This document shows positions 1 to 7,581 of a stretch of DNA of 64,000 bases, one piece after another; within the stretch, counting starts at the first letter, position 1; every line of letters begins with the position of its first letter. The translations under genes and the position numbers were made by a program. The stretch is from Nocardioides ferulae (GTDB taxonomy: Bacteria; Actinomycetota; Actinomycetes; Propionibacteriales; Nocardioidaceae): NCBI RefSeq assembly GCF_003660455.1, contig NZ_QZVR01000016.1, positions 62,001 to 126,000 of the forward strand. The letters run 5' to 3'. The notes under the pieces were generated by a model, which did not search any database, was not told where the DNA came from, and saw only the letters and a program-made list of their open reading frames with translations.

Positions 1-1
1 G

Positions 2-208
2 CTGGTGGTACGCCGGGCACTGGCGCGGCTGACCGCCTCGCAGCGGGCGGTGGTGGTGCTGCGCCACTTCGACGACCTGTCCGAGCGCGAGACCGCCGAG
101 GCGCTGGGGGTCAGCGTCGGCACCGTGAAGAGCCAGAACTCCGCCGCGCTGGCGCGGCTGCGCGAGGGCGCACCCGAGCTGCTCGACCTGGTCGGGAGGA
201 CCCGATGA
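2..208 (+). CDS. ECF/SigE-family sigma factor, C-terminal fragment
   Basis: Only the last 68 codons are inside the window; the reading frame is open at the left edge, so the start is missing. What remains is sigma region 4: an 'LTASQRAVVVLRHFDDLS' segment followed by the helix-turn-helix around 'ETAEALGVSVGTVKSQ', which recognises the -35 promoter element. The Arg-rich LTxxQRAVVVLRxFxD wording is typical of the actinobacterial SigE-type ECF subfamily. The stop overlaps the next start (ATGA at 205-208), so translation is probably coupled to the membrane-anchored protein that follows, which sits where an anti-sigma factor is often found. Confidence 0.88.
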   Translation: MVVRRALARLTASQRAVVVLRHFDDLSERETAEALGVSVGTVKSQNSAALARLREGAPELLDLVGRTR

Positions 209-1419
209 CCGACTCACGCACCGACCCCTGGGGCGACCTGAACCTGCACGAGGCCCTGGACCGCGCCACCGACGCGATCGAACCGCCGGGCCTGGCCGCG
301 GCCGCGCTCACCGAGGCCCACCGTCGCCGGGTACGGACTCGAGGAGCGGCCTCGGCGTTGGGGGCCGTGGCCGCGGTGGCGGCGCTGATCGTCTCGCTGC
401 AGGCGGTGAGTGGCGACCCGCGCACCCAGGAGCGCCCGGCCGAGCCGGCGTCGTCCGGCGCCGCCGACGCGGTCCAGGCGCAGGTGGCTCCCGCGATCCC
501 CCGCGACCGGGTGCAGCCGATCTGGGACCCGCGCGGCGCCGAGGGGCTGCCCGTCGTCGAGCTCGGGGTCCCACGGGTGCTGCCGGTGACGGCGGCGGGA
601 CCGGTGACCCGGGCGGTGGCGCTGCTCGACGGCGAGGAGGGCACCCTGCTGGTGGGCACCGACGGCCTGCAGACCTCGCTCGACCTGCCCGACGGGCTGG
701 GCGAGCAGCGCACCGTGGTGCTCTCGCCCGACGGGCAGCGGGTGGCGGCGGTCGGCGCCTCCGGCCTGTTCTGGCGCGCGGTCGACGGCGGCTCCTGGCA
801 GCGGATCGAGGTGCCGGGCGTGAGCCTCGAGGCCTCGCTGAGCTGGGCTCCGGACAGCGAGTCGCTGGTGCTCGTCGACCACCGGACCGGCGTCCGCGTC
901 GGCCTCGGCACCGGCGAGCAGGAGCCGCTGCCGTTCCTGCGCGGCCATGCGGCGTACGCCCTGGCGCCCGACGGCGCGGTGGTGCACGGCACCGACACCC
1001 GCGAGATCGTCGAACGGCGCGACGGCGAGGTGGTGCGGCGGACCGCGTCCGGGCCGCTCGAAGGCCTGGTGCGGCCCGCGGTCGGCGGCTCGGCGATCGC
1101 GTTCGCGCGCGCGAACCTGGTCGTCGAGGAGTCGACACGCGCGAGCGACCGCGACGGCCTGGTGGTCGTGGACCGCGACGACTTCGACACCCGTGCCTAC
1201 CTGCCGGTGCCCGACGACCACGACTACTACGTGCACGCCGACGAGCTGCGTCCCGTCACCTGGCTCGACGACGAGACCCTGCTGTTCACGGTGCTGCCGC
1301 AGGGCGCGCCCAAGGAGTACCTCGTGGCCTGGGACGTCGAGACCGGCACCCTTTCCCGGATCGCCTGCTGGCCGCTGGGGTACGCCGCGTCGTTCGCCAC
1401 CGACCTGCTGGGCCCCTGA
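205..1419 (+). CDS. Single-pass membrane protein with propeller-like exterior, possible anti-sigma partner
   Basis: 404 residues. The first 45 residues are hydrophilic and presumably cytoplasmic, followed by one membrane segment near residues 48-66 (Ala/Val/Leu-rich). The long exported part has repeated 'LSPDGQRVAAVG' and 'LSWAPDSESLVLVD' strands, as in TolB/WD40-type beta-propellers. There is no zinc anti-sigma HxxxCxxC motif, so an anti-sigma role rests only on coupling to the upstream sigma gene (start codon overlaps its stop). It overlaps the following lipoprotein gene by one base (TGATG). Both downstream proteins share the 'WLDDETLL' strand, so they are probably distant paralogues. Substrate and role are unknown. 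Confidence 0.8.
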   Translation: MTDSRTDPWGDLNLHEALDRATDAIEPPGLAAAALTEAHRRRVRTRGAASALGAVAAVAALIVSLQAVSGDPRTQERPAEPASSGAADAVQAQVAPAIPRDRVQPIWDPRGAEGLPVVELGVPRVLPVTAAGPVTRAVALLDGEEGTLLVGTDGLQTSLDLPDGLGEQRTVVLSPDGQRVAAVGASGLFWRAVDGGSWQRIEVPGVSLEASLSWAPDSESLVLVDHRTGVRVGLGTGEQEPLPFLRGHAAYALAPDGAVVHGTDTREIVERRDGEVVRRTASGPLEGLVRPAVGGSAIAFARANLVVEESTRASDRDGLVVVDRDDFDTRAYLPVPDDHDYYVHADELRPVTWLDDETLLFTVLPQGAPKEYLVAWDVETGTLSRIACWPLGYAASFATDLLGP

Positions 1420-2306
1420 TGCGGGGCGGGGGGCCGGCCGGCGCACTGGCCCTGGTGATGGCGCTGCTGCTGACCGCGTGCACCGGTGACCGAGCCCGCG
1501 GCGAGTCGGACGGGGGACGGGCGACCGGCCTGGCGTCCGACTCGGAGGCGTCGCCGCCGACGCGCGTGAGCCTCGCCGGGCAGCGTCCGGCGGCCTGGCC
1601 GCGTCTTCCTGCGGCGGACGCGAGCGGTCTGCCGTGGCGGCTGCCCGAGACCGGCGCGGACCTGCCGTCGCTGCTCGACGACCTGCCCGGTCGGGCCACG
1701 GTCGTGGTGAACCCCCGTATCGAGGCGATCAACATCGCGGTGACGCGATGGTCCGAGCTCGAGCTCCTCGTCGCCGGGGCCGAAGGGGGGTGGCGCCGGC
1801 TGAACCTGGGCGACCTCGGCCTGCCCGAGGCCCAGCGCTACTCCGACACCTACGGTGCGGGGCAGCTCTCGCCCGACGGACGCCGCTGGGCCGGGCCGGT
1901 GCGAGACGGGGTGGTCGTGCTCGACCTGCGCACCGGAGCGGCCCGCATCGTCCGGCTGCGCTCCCCGGGCGCCTTCGTCTGGGTGCCCGGCCGCGGCCCG
2001 GTGCCCGCGGCCGCCGCCCCCGAGCCGGAGCAGTCCCCGTCCGTGCGATCGGACCGAGACGGATTGCGTGTGATCGATGCCGGCGAGACCGTCGGCGAGC
2101 TCACCTGGGGCAGCGACCGGTTCCCGCTGCACGAGGAGATCTGGCTCGACGACGAGACGTTGCTGATCGCCACCCGGCCGTGGTTCCTGGTGTGGCGGCC
2201 GGCGACCGGCGAGGTGCTCCGGGTGACCGACGCGCGCGCGCTCGACCCCGCGGCGTACTGGCAGATCAGCCTCGCCACCGCTACAGCAGGCCGCCGCGCT
2301 CGGTGA
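1419..2306 (+). CDS. Putative lipoprotein, TolB-like
   Basis: 295 residues with a clear lipoprotein signal: a hydrophobic h-region followed by the lipobox LLTAC, lipidated Cys at residue 21. The mature part is rich in short beta-strands ('LSPDGRRWAG', 'IWLDDETLLIATRPW') as in propeller proteins, and it resembles the exterior of the gene before it. It starts inside the upstream stop codon (TGATG), so the three genes form one coupled unit. Its last 26 bases overlap the 3' end of the convergent hydrolase gene. Ligand or partner unknown. Confidence 0.8.
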   Translation: MRGGGPAGALALVMALLLTACTGDRARGESDGGRATGLASDSEASPPTRVSLAGQRPAAWPRLPAADASGLPWRLPETGADLPSLLDDLPGRATVVVNPRIEAINIAVTRWSELELLVAGAEGGWRRLNLGDLGLPEAQRYSDTYGAGQLSPDGRRWAGPVRDGVVVLDLRTGAARIVRLRSPGAFVWVPGRGPVPAAAAPEPEQSPSVRSDRDGLRVIDAGETVGELTWGSDRFPLHEEIWLDDETLLIATRPWFLVWRPATGEVLRVTDARALDPAAYWQISLATATAGRRAR

Positions 2307-3114
2307 GGTAGGCGAGCTGGGCGCGCACCGAGAGCTCGGCGGCACCCCACAGCACCGGGTCGACGTCGGCATAGACCATCTCGACGACCCGGCGCGGCAG
2401 CTCGTCGACGGCGATGCCCTCGGGGTGGTCGGCGGCGGCGAGGCGAGCGACGGCCTCCTCGACCTGGCCGAGCCGCTCGCGGCGGTGGGCGATGTAGTAG
2501 TCGAGCGTGGCCAGCGCGTCGCCGATCAGCGGGCCGTGGCCGGGCAGGATGCGGGTCACCTCGTGCGACTCGGCGAGCGCGTGCAGCCGGTCCAGCGAGT
2601 CGAGGTAGGCGCCGAGCTGGCCGTCGGGGTGGGCCACCACGGTCGTGCCGCGGCCGAGCACCGTGTCGCCGGTGAGCACCGCCTGCTCGGCGGTGAGCAG
2701 GAACGAGAGCGAGTCGGCGGTGTGGCCGGGCGTGCCGACCACCCGCACCTCGAGCCCGTCGACCTCGACCACGTCGCCGTCGCCGAGCCCCTCGTCGCCC
2801 AGCTGGTACGCCGGGTCGAGCGCGCGCACGCCGCAGCGCATGCGCTCGGCGAAGGCGCGGGCTGCCTCCGCGTGGTCGTGGTGGTGGTGGGTGAGCAGCA
2901 CGACCCCGACCTCACCCGCGGCCTCGGCCACGGCGTCGAGATGCCCCTCGTCGAGCGGGCCCGGGTCGATCACCACCGAGCGGCGGGCGCCGGGCTCGCG
3001 CAGCACCCAGGTGTTGGTGCCGTCGAGGGTCATGAAGTCGGCGTTCGGGGCGAGCACGCACTCGGCCCGGTCTCCGAACCTGCCGCCTTGCCAGGGGCTC
3101 ATCGGCGTCACCAC
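2281..3114 (-). CDS. Metallo-beta-lactamase-fold hydrolase (LACTB2/glyoxalase II-like)
   Basis: 277 residues from a GTG start (an ATG lies four codons in). The zinc-binding signature THHHHDH is at residues 75-81. Further metal ligands of the fold are present: GTPGHTADSLSF (about 131-142) and the ILPGHGP strand (about 190). The C-terminal helical part is like that of human LACTB2 and its actinobacterial relatives, which are soluble hydrolases. It is the last gene of a minus-strand group DUF4177-RidA-NUDIX-MBL. From memory the M. tuberculosis orthologue (Rv3677c) also sits beside the RidA gene. The substrate is not predictable from sequence. Confidence 0.9.
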   Translation of the reverse strand: MVTPMSPWQGGRFGDRAECVLAPNADFMTLDGTNTWVLREPGARRSVVIDPGPLDEGHLDAVAEAAGEVGVVLLTHHHHDHAEAARAFAERMRCGVRALDPAYQLGDEGLGDGDVVEVDGLEVRVVGTPGHTADSLSFLLTAEQAVLTGDTVLGRGTTVVAHPDGQLGAYLDSLDRLHALAESHEVTRILPGHGPLIGDALATLDYYIAHRRERLGQVEEAVARLAAADHPEGIAVDELPRRVVEMVYADVDPVLWGAAELSVRAQLAYLTERGGLL

Positions 3115-3132
3115 GGAGTGATCACGCGCCGA

Positions 3133-4017
3133 TCATCCACGCCGGGTCGCGACCAGCGGCCGCAGGTGGTCGGGCATCGACAGGGTCCAGCCGGCCCCGT
3201 CCTCGGCACCGGCCTCCTCGAGCTCGGGCATGAACATCTCGACCTCGCGCCCCTGGGCGGCGTCGAGCACCGCTTCGGGGGTGCCGTACTGGCCGATCTC
3301 GAGGCAGGTGAGGTAGGTCGGCGGTAGCATCATCAGCTCCTCGGCGTCGGCCGCGTCGGCCGCGGCGAGCGCCGGCAGCCAGGTCACGTCGACCGACTCG
3401 GTGGAGACGTCGCGGGTGCGCTGCCCGGGCGGCAGCACCGCCACGAAGAACCAGGTGCGGTAGCGCTTCGGCTCGAACACCGGCGTCAGCCAGCCGCCCC
3501 ACACCCCGAGCAGGTCGGTGCGCAGCACCAGGCCGCGGCGGGTGAGGAACTCGGTCATCGCCAGGTCGCGCGACTCGAGCGCGTGCCGGTCGGCCTCCCA
3601 GTCGTCGCCGGTGGTGTCGTCGACGACGGTGTGCTCCGACGGCCCGGCCAGCAGCACGCCGGACTCCTCGAACGTCTCGCGCACCGCCGCGCAGACCAGC
3701 GCCCGGGCGGTCTCCTCGTCGACGCCCAGCCAGCTCGCCCACTCCGCCGGCGTCGGTCCGGCCCAGCCGACCGACGCGTCGAAGTCGCGCGGGTCGACCC
3801 CGCCGCCGGGGAAGACGCACATGCCGCCGGCGAAGTCCATCGTCGTGTGGCGGCGCAGCAGGTAGACCTCGGGCCCCTGGACGGACGGCCGCAGCAGCAC
3901 CACGGTCGCCGCGTTGCGCGGCTCGGCGGCCGTGCGGGTGCCGTCGGCGAACTCCATCGCGACCTTGGCGAGGTGCTCGGGCAGGCCCACCGGCGGCAAC
4001 GGGATCCCCTTCGCCAC
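3133..4017 (-). CDS. NUDIX hydrolase
   Basis: 294 residues, GTG start two bases after the RidA stop. The NUDIX box is split by an insertion of about 35 residues: the Gly-rich half GGGVDPRDFD lies at 71-80 and the catalytic helix RETFEESGVLL at 113-123. This long-spacer arrangement is characteristic of the NUDT19-like/coenzyme A or acyl-CoA type NUDIX enzymes, which remove the 3'-phospho-ADP part of CoA derivatives. The exact substrate is inferred only. It lies in the DUF4177-RidA-NUDIX-MBL unit and is probably translated with RidA. Confidence 0.9.
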   Translation of the reverse strand: MAKGIPLPPVGLPEHLAKVAMEFADGTRTAAEPRNAATVVLLRPSVQGPEVYLLRRHTTMDFAGGMCVFPGGGVDPRDFDASVGWAGPTPAEWASWLGVDEETARALVCAAVRETFEESGVLLAGPSEHTVVDDTTGDDWEADRHALESRDLAMTEFLTRRGLVLRTDLLGVWGGWLTPVFEPKRYRTWFFVAVLPPGQRTRDVSTESVDVTWLPALAAADAADAEELMMLPPTYLTCLEIGQYGTPEAVLDAAQGREVEMFMPELEEAGAEDGAGWTLSMPDHLRPLVATRRG

Positions 4018-4019
4018 GC

Positions 4020-4523
4020 TCAGACCCCCGCCGCCGCGCCGCCCGGAGCGTCGGAGACCTCGACGGTGATCTCGACCTCCACCGGCGCGTCCAGCGGCAG
4101 CACCGGCACCCCGACCGCGGCCCGGGCGTGGCGGCCGGCATCACCGAACACCTCGCCGAGCAGCTCCGAGGCGCCGTTCGCGACGCCGGGCTGACCGGTG
4201 AAGTCGGGCGTGGAGGCGACGTAGGCGACCACCTTCACCACACGCGCCACCCGCGACAGGTCGCCGATCTCGGCCTTCACCGCGGCGATCGCGTTGAGCG
4301 CGCACTGCTGGGCACAGGCGTAGGCCTCCTCGGCGGTCACCTCGCCGCCCACCTTGCCGGTGGTGATCAGCTCGCCCATCCGCATCGGCAACTGGCCCGA
4401 CGTCAGCACGAGGTCGCCGGTGCGCACCGCCGGCACGTAGGACGCGACCGGCGCCGGCACGTCCGGCACGGTCAGGCCCATCGCGGCCAGCCGCTCCTCG
4501 GGGCCGGTCATCGGGCGCGTCAT
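4020..4523 (-). CDS. RidA family (YjgF/YER057c/UK114) protein
   Basis: 167 residues, ATG start at 4523 overlapping the stop of the DUF4177 gene (TGATG). RidA-type proteins deaminate reactive enamine/imine intermediates from PLP enzymes. Family landmarks: 'SGQLPM' near the N-terminus, 'CALNAIAAV' in the trimer core, and a C-terminal strand 'VPVLPLDAPVEVEITVEV'. Canonical RidA has an Arg in an R-A-V-G-V context; here 'HARAAVGVPVL' supplies it. The long insert in the middle places it in the actinobacterial subgroup (Rv3678c-like) rather than with archetypal RidA, so deaminase activity is likely but not certain. Confidence 0.88.
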   Translation of the reverse strand: MTRPMTGPEERLAAMGLTVPDVPAPVASYVPAVRTGDLVLTSGQLPMRMGELITTGKVGGEVTAEEAYACAQQCALNAIAAVKAEIGDLSRVARVVKVVAYVASTPDFTGQPGVANGASELLGEVFGDAGRHARAAVGVPVLPLDAPVEVEITVEVSDAPGGAAAGV

Positions 4524-4678
4524 CACGCCACCGGGCGCTTGAAGTAGCCCACCAGGTTCTCCGGGTTCATGCCCGGCACGACCTGCACGAGCTCCCATCC
4601 GTCGGCCCCGAAGTTGTCGAGGATCTGCTTGGCGGCGTGCACCAGGATCGGTGCGGTCAGGTACTCCCACTTGGTCAT
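4523..4678 (-). CDS. DUF4177-type small protein
   Basis: 51 residues, beginning MTKWEYLTAPILVHAAKQ and ending GYFKRPVA. The pattern 'KWEYLTAPI...DNFGADGWELVQV' is the DUF4177 signature. Such proteins are small and soluble, with unknown function. It is the first gene of the minus-strand group and its stop overlaps the RidA start. A -10-like TAGGGT ends eight bases before the ATG, so the mRNA may be leaderless. In M. tuberculosis (from memory Rv3678A) a protein of the same size occupies the same position next to RidA. Confidence 0.85.
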   Translation of the reverse strand: MTKWEYLTAPILVHAAKQILDNFGADGWELVQVVPGMNPENLVGYFKRPVA

Positions 4679-4686
4679 GCCACCGC

Positions 4687-4692
4687 ACCCTA
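4687..4692 (-). promoter_or_regulatory. -10 box of the DUF4177-RidA unit
   Basis: On the minus strand TAGGGT ends eight bases before the ATG at 4678. That spacing puts the transcription start at or next to the start codon. No clear -35 is visible. It faces away from the histidine-kinase -10 box about 60 bp to the right. Confidence 0.4.
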
Positions 4693-4748
4693 CTCGGGAC
4701 GGATCCGGCTCCTCCCCCGGTCGGACGCGAGGGGCCCGGCACCGGTCC

Positions 4749-4754
4749 TAGGCT
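4749..4754 (+). promoter_or_regulatory. -10 box of the histidine kinase gene
   Basis: TAGGCT lies seven bases before the GTG at 4762. There is no Shine-Dalgarno sequence, which supports a leaderless transcript and decides the choice of GTG over upstream in-frame codons. Confidence 0.5.
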
Positions 4755-4761
4755 CGGGTGC

Positions 4762-5982
4762 GTGCCCGTCGCGAGCCCCGTCCCCACCGACCCCGGGCCA
4801 CCCCGGCCGCGGTGGCGGCTCGGCCCGACCGGACAGCGCCGGTTCGACGTGCTGCTCGTGGTGGGGCTGCTGCTGCCGGTCGCCACCTACGTCCCCCTCG
4901 GCCTCTACGCCACCGAGACGCTGCTCGCCCTCGCCCAACTCGTGCCGCTGCTGTGGCGGCGCACCCACCCGGTGACGGTGTTCGCCGTCATGGCGGGCGC
5001 CAGCGCCCTCCAGGCGCTGCTCGTCGACACCCCGCTGTGGAACCAGGTGGCGTTCCCGGTCGCGACCTACGCCGTCGCCCGATACGCCAGGCCGCTGTGG
5101 GCGCTGGTCGCCCTCCTGGTGGGGTTCTGCGGCGCCGGCGTCGCGGCGTACGTCTGGTTGCGCGGCCTCTCCGACGGTGTCTCCGGGCCGGTCACCCTCG
5201 ACGGCTGGATCGCCTACACGATCACGGTGGCGACGATCGTCATCGCCTCCTGGGCGCTGGGCAGCCTGGCCCGAGTACGCAGCGCCTACGAGGACTCACT
5301 GGTCGAGCGCGGCCGGCGGCTGGAAGCCGAGGCGACGCAACGCGCCGAGCTGGCCGCCGCCGACGAACGGGCCCGGATCGCCCGCGAGATGCACGACGTC
5401 GTGGCGCACGGCCTGTCAGTGATCGTGGTCCAGGCCGACGGCGCGAGGTACGCCGCCGCGCAGGAGCCACGGCTGGCCACCGAGGCACTGGAGACGATCG
5501 CGATCACCGGACGCGAGGCGCTCACCGAGATGCGCCGGATGCTCGGCCTGCTCCGGGGCGGGCCCGAGGCCGGCACCCCCGACACCCGCCCACAGCCGCG
5601 GCTGGTGGACCTGGCCGCGCTGGTCGACGAGGCCCGCGCCGGTGGCATGACGGTGTCGCTCACCATGCCCGACCCGCTGCCGTCGGTGCCCGACGGCGTG
5701 GCGTTGACGGCGTACCGGGTCGTGCAGGAGGCACTGACCAACGTGCGCAAGCACGCCGGCCCCGGCGCCACAGCCCGGGTCGCCGTCGGCCTCCTGCCCG
5801 GACGGCCCGGCACGCTGAGCCTGGTGGTCGAGGACGACGGCCGGGGCGCCGCTGCCGACGACGACGGGCGTGGGCTGGGCCTGCTCGGCATGCGCGAGCG
5901 GGTCGCCGTGCACGGCGGTGACCTCGACGCCGGACCACGCCTCGGCGGTGGGTTCACGGTCTCTGCGAGGATCCCGCTGTGA
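4762..5982 (+). CDS. Sensor histidine kinase (HisKA_3 family)
   Basis: 406 residues from GTG 4762. The N-terminal third holds about four to five membrane segments (VLLVVGLLLPVATYVPLGLY onward). The HisKA_3 dimerisation/phosphoacceptor segment is 'ERARIAREMHDVVAHGLSV' with His211 as phosphorylation site. The ATPase has 'ALTNVRKHA' (N box) and 'DDGRGLGLLGMRERV' (G box). There is no obvious extracellular sensor loop, which suggests sensing within the membrane or through a partner. The stop overlaps the response-regulator start (GTGA), so the pair is co-translated. It probably controls the ABC exporter encoded just downstream, by context only. Confidence 0.95.
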   Translation: MPVASPVPTDPGPPRPRWRLGPTGQRRFDVLLVVGLLLPVATYVPLGLYATETLLALAQLVPLLWRRTHPVTVFAVMAGASALQALLVDTPLWNQVAFPVATYAVARYARPLWALVALLVGFCGAGVAAYVWLRGLSDGVSGPVTLDGWIAYTITVATIVIASWALGSLARVRSAYEDSLVERGRRLEAEATQRAELAAADERARIAREMHDVVAHGLSVIVVQADGARYAAAQEPRLATEALETIAITGREALTEMRRMLGLLRGGPEAGTPDTRPQPRLVDLAALVDEARAGGMTVSLTMPDPLPSVPDGVALTAYRVVQEALTNVRKHAGPGATARVAVGLLPGRPGTLSLVVEDDGRGAAADDDGRGLGLLGMRERVAVHGGDLDAGPRLGGGFTVSARIPL

Positions 5983-6662
5983 CCGCTCCGCCTGCCGACG
6001 AGCCGATCCGGGTGTTCCTGGTCGACGACCAACAGATGGTCCGCGCCGGCTTCCGGATGCTGGTCGAGAGCCAGCCCGACCTGACCGTGGTCGGCGAGGC
6101 CGGCGACGGCCACGAGGCCGTGGAGAGACTGGCCGCGACCCGCGCCGACGTGGTGCTGATGGACGTGCGAATGCCGCGGCTCGACGGCGTCGAGGCCACC
6201 CGCTGGCTGGCCTCCCGCGGCGAGCGACCACGGGTGATCGTGCTGACCACCTTCGACCTCGACGAGTACGCCTTCGCCGCGATCAAGGCCGGCGCTGCGG
6301 CGTTCCTGCTCAAGGACGCCGCGCCGCCCGATCTGCTCGGCGCGATCCGGGCGGTGCACGCCGGCGACGCCGTGGTCGCGCCGAGCACCACCCGGCGCCT
6401 GCTCGACCACTTCGCAGCCGCGCTGCCCGACCCGGCGGCCCCGGCGGCCGACGACCGCCTCGCCACCCTCACCGAGCGTGAGCAAGAGGTGCTGGTGCTG
6501 GTCGCACGCGGGCTCTCCAACACCGAGATCGCCGCCGAGCTGGTGGTCGCCGAGGCGACGGTGAAGACCCACATCGGCCGGCTGCTGGCCAAGACCGGGT
6601 CCCGCGACCGGGTGCAGCTCGTGGTGCTGGCCTACGAGACCGGCTTGGTGCGCGCCGGCTGA
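5979..6662 (+). CDS. NarL/LuxR-type response regulator
   Basis: 227 residues, GTG start overlapping the kinase stop. The receiver domain (residues 10-125) has the acidic pair D16-D17, phosphoacceptor Asp62 in 'VVLMDVRMP', and Lys108 in 'AFLLKDAAPP'. The LuxR helix-turn-helix occupies about 162-220 ('LTEREQEVLVLVARGLSNTE', then 'ATVKTHIGRLLAKTG'). It is the partner of the preceding kinase. Two strong hairpins follow within 110 bases, suggesting that the two-component unit ends before the ABC transporter. Confidence 0.95.
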   Translation: MTAPPADEPIRVFLVDDQQMVRAGFRMLVESQPDLTVVGEAGDGHEAVERLAATRADVVLMDVRMPRLDGVEATRWLASRGERPRVIVLTTFDLDEYAFAAIKAGAAAFLLKDAAPPDLLGAIRAVHAGDAVVAPSTTRRLLDHFAAALPDPAAPAADDRLATLTEREQEVLVLVARGLSNTEIAAELVVAEATVKTHIGRLLAKTGSRDRVQLVVLAYETGLVRAG

Positions 6663-6713
6663 CCGACCGGCGCCGGGTCGGCGTCCACCCACGGTCGTAC
6701 GCCGGGAGGCGAG

Positions 6714-6731
6714 GTCCACCCGCCGGTGGAC
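6714..6731 (+). terminator. Hairpin after the two-component operon
   Basis: Perfect 7-bp inverted repeat GTCCACC/GGTGGAC with a 4-base loop (CGCC). It lies 52 bases after the response-regulator stop. No U-tract follows, as is usual in high-G+C actinobacteria. It may act as a terminator or as part of the leader of the downstream ABC gene. Confidence 0.4.
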
Positions 6732-6740
6732 GGCAGGTTC

Positions 6741-6767
6741 CGTCCCCGGCAAGACGCGCCGGGGACG
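6741..6767 (+). terminator. Second hairpin upstream of the ABC transporter gene
   Basis: Perfect 10-bp stem CGTCCCCGGC/GCCGGGGACG with a 7-base loop, ending 23 bases before the ABC ATPase start. This position fits either tandem termination of the kinase operon or a 5' leader structure of the transporter mRNA. Confidence 0.45.
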
Positions 6768-6789
6768 CCCGCTCGGCGAGCGTGGAGCC

Positions 6790-7581
6790 ATGCTCGAGAC
6801 GACGCTCCCGCCCACCTTCCCGACCTCCGACCCGCGGCCTGCCGCCCTGGCCGCGACCGCCCGCGCGGTGACGCGCACCTACGGCCGCGGCGACTCCGCC
6901 GTGCACGCCCTGCGCGGCGTCGACCTCGACGTGCCGGCCGGCCGCTTCACCGCGGTGATGGGCGCCTCGGGCTCCGGCAAGTCGACGCTGATGCACTGCC
7001 TGGCCGGCCTCGACCGACCCACCTCCGGCACCGTCTCCGTCGCCGGCACCGAGCTGCAGGCGCTCGACGACACCCGGCTGACGGTGTTCCGGCGTGAGCA
7101 GCTCGGCTTCGTGTTCCAGTCCTTCAACCTGCTGCCGATGCTCACCGCCGGCCAGAACATCGTGCTGCCGCTGGAGCTCGCGGGTCGCCGGGTCGAGGGC
7201 GAGCGGCGCGAGTGGTACGACCACGTCGTGAGCGTGCTCGGTCTGGCCGACCGGCTCGGGCACCGCCCCGGCGAGCTCTCCGGGGGCCAGCAGCAGCGGG
7301 TCGCGATCGCTCGCGCGCTGGTCAGTCGGCCGACGCTCATCTTCGCCGACGAGCCGACCGGCAACCTCGACAGCGAGTCGTCCGCCGAGGTGCTGGGCTT
7401 CCTGCGCCGCTCGGTGCGCGAGCTGGGACAGACCGTGGTGATGGTGACCCACGAGCTCGACGCGGCGGCGTACGCCGACGACGTGGTCGTGATCGCCGAC
7501 GGCCGGGTCCGTGCCCATCTGGTCGACCCGGCCGCCGACGAGATCCTGGCGGCGCTGCGTGTGAAGGCAGGTGCCCGGTGA
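6790..7581 (+). CDS. ABC transporter ATP-binding protein (MacB/LolD type)
   Basis: 263 residues. Walker A GASGSGKST is at residues 58-66, Q-loop 'FVFQSFNLLP', signature 'LSGGQQQRVAIARAL', Walker B 'LIFADEPTGN' and the switch His in 'MVTHELDAA'. The wording is that of the LolD/MacB/FtsE branch, which powers mechanotransmission rather than substrate import. The gene overlaps the permease start by four bases (GTGA at 7578-7581), so ATPase and permease are made together. Adjacency to the kinase/regulator pair suggests drug or envelope-stress export, by inference. Confidence 0.95.
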   Translation: MLETTLPPTFPTSDPRPAALAATARAVTRTYGRGDSAVHALRGVDLDVPAGRFTAVMGASGSGKSTLMHCLAGLDRPTSGTVSVAGTELQALDDTRLTVFRREQLGFVFQSFNLLPMLTAGQNIVLPLELAGRRVEGERREWYDHVVSVLGLADRLGHRPGELSGGQQQRVAIARALVSRPTLIFADEPTGNLDSESSAEVLGFLRRSVRELGQTVVMVTHELDAAAYADDVVVIADGRVRAHLVDPAADEILAALRVKAGAR

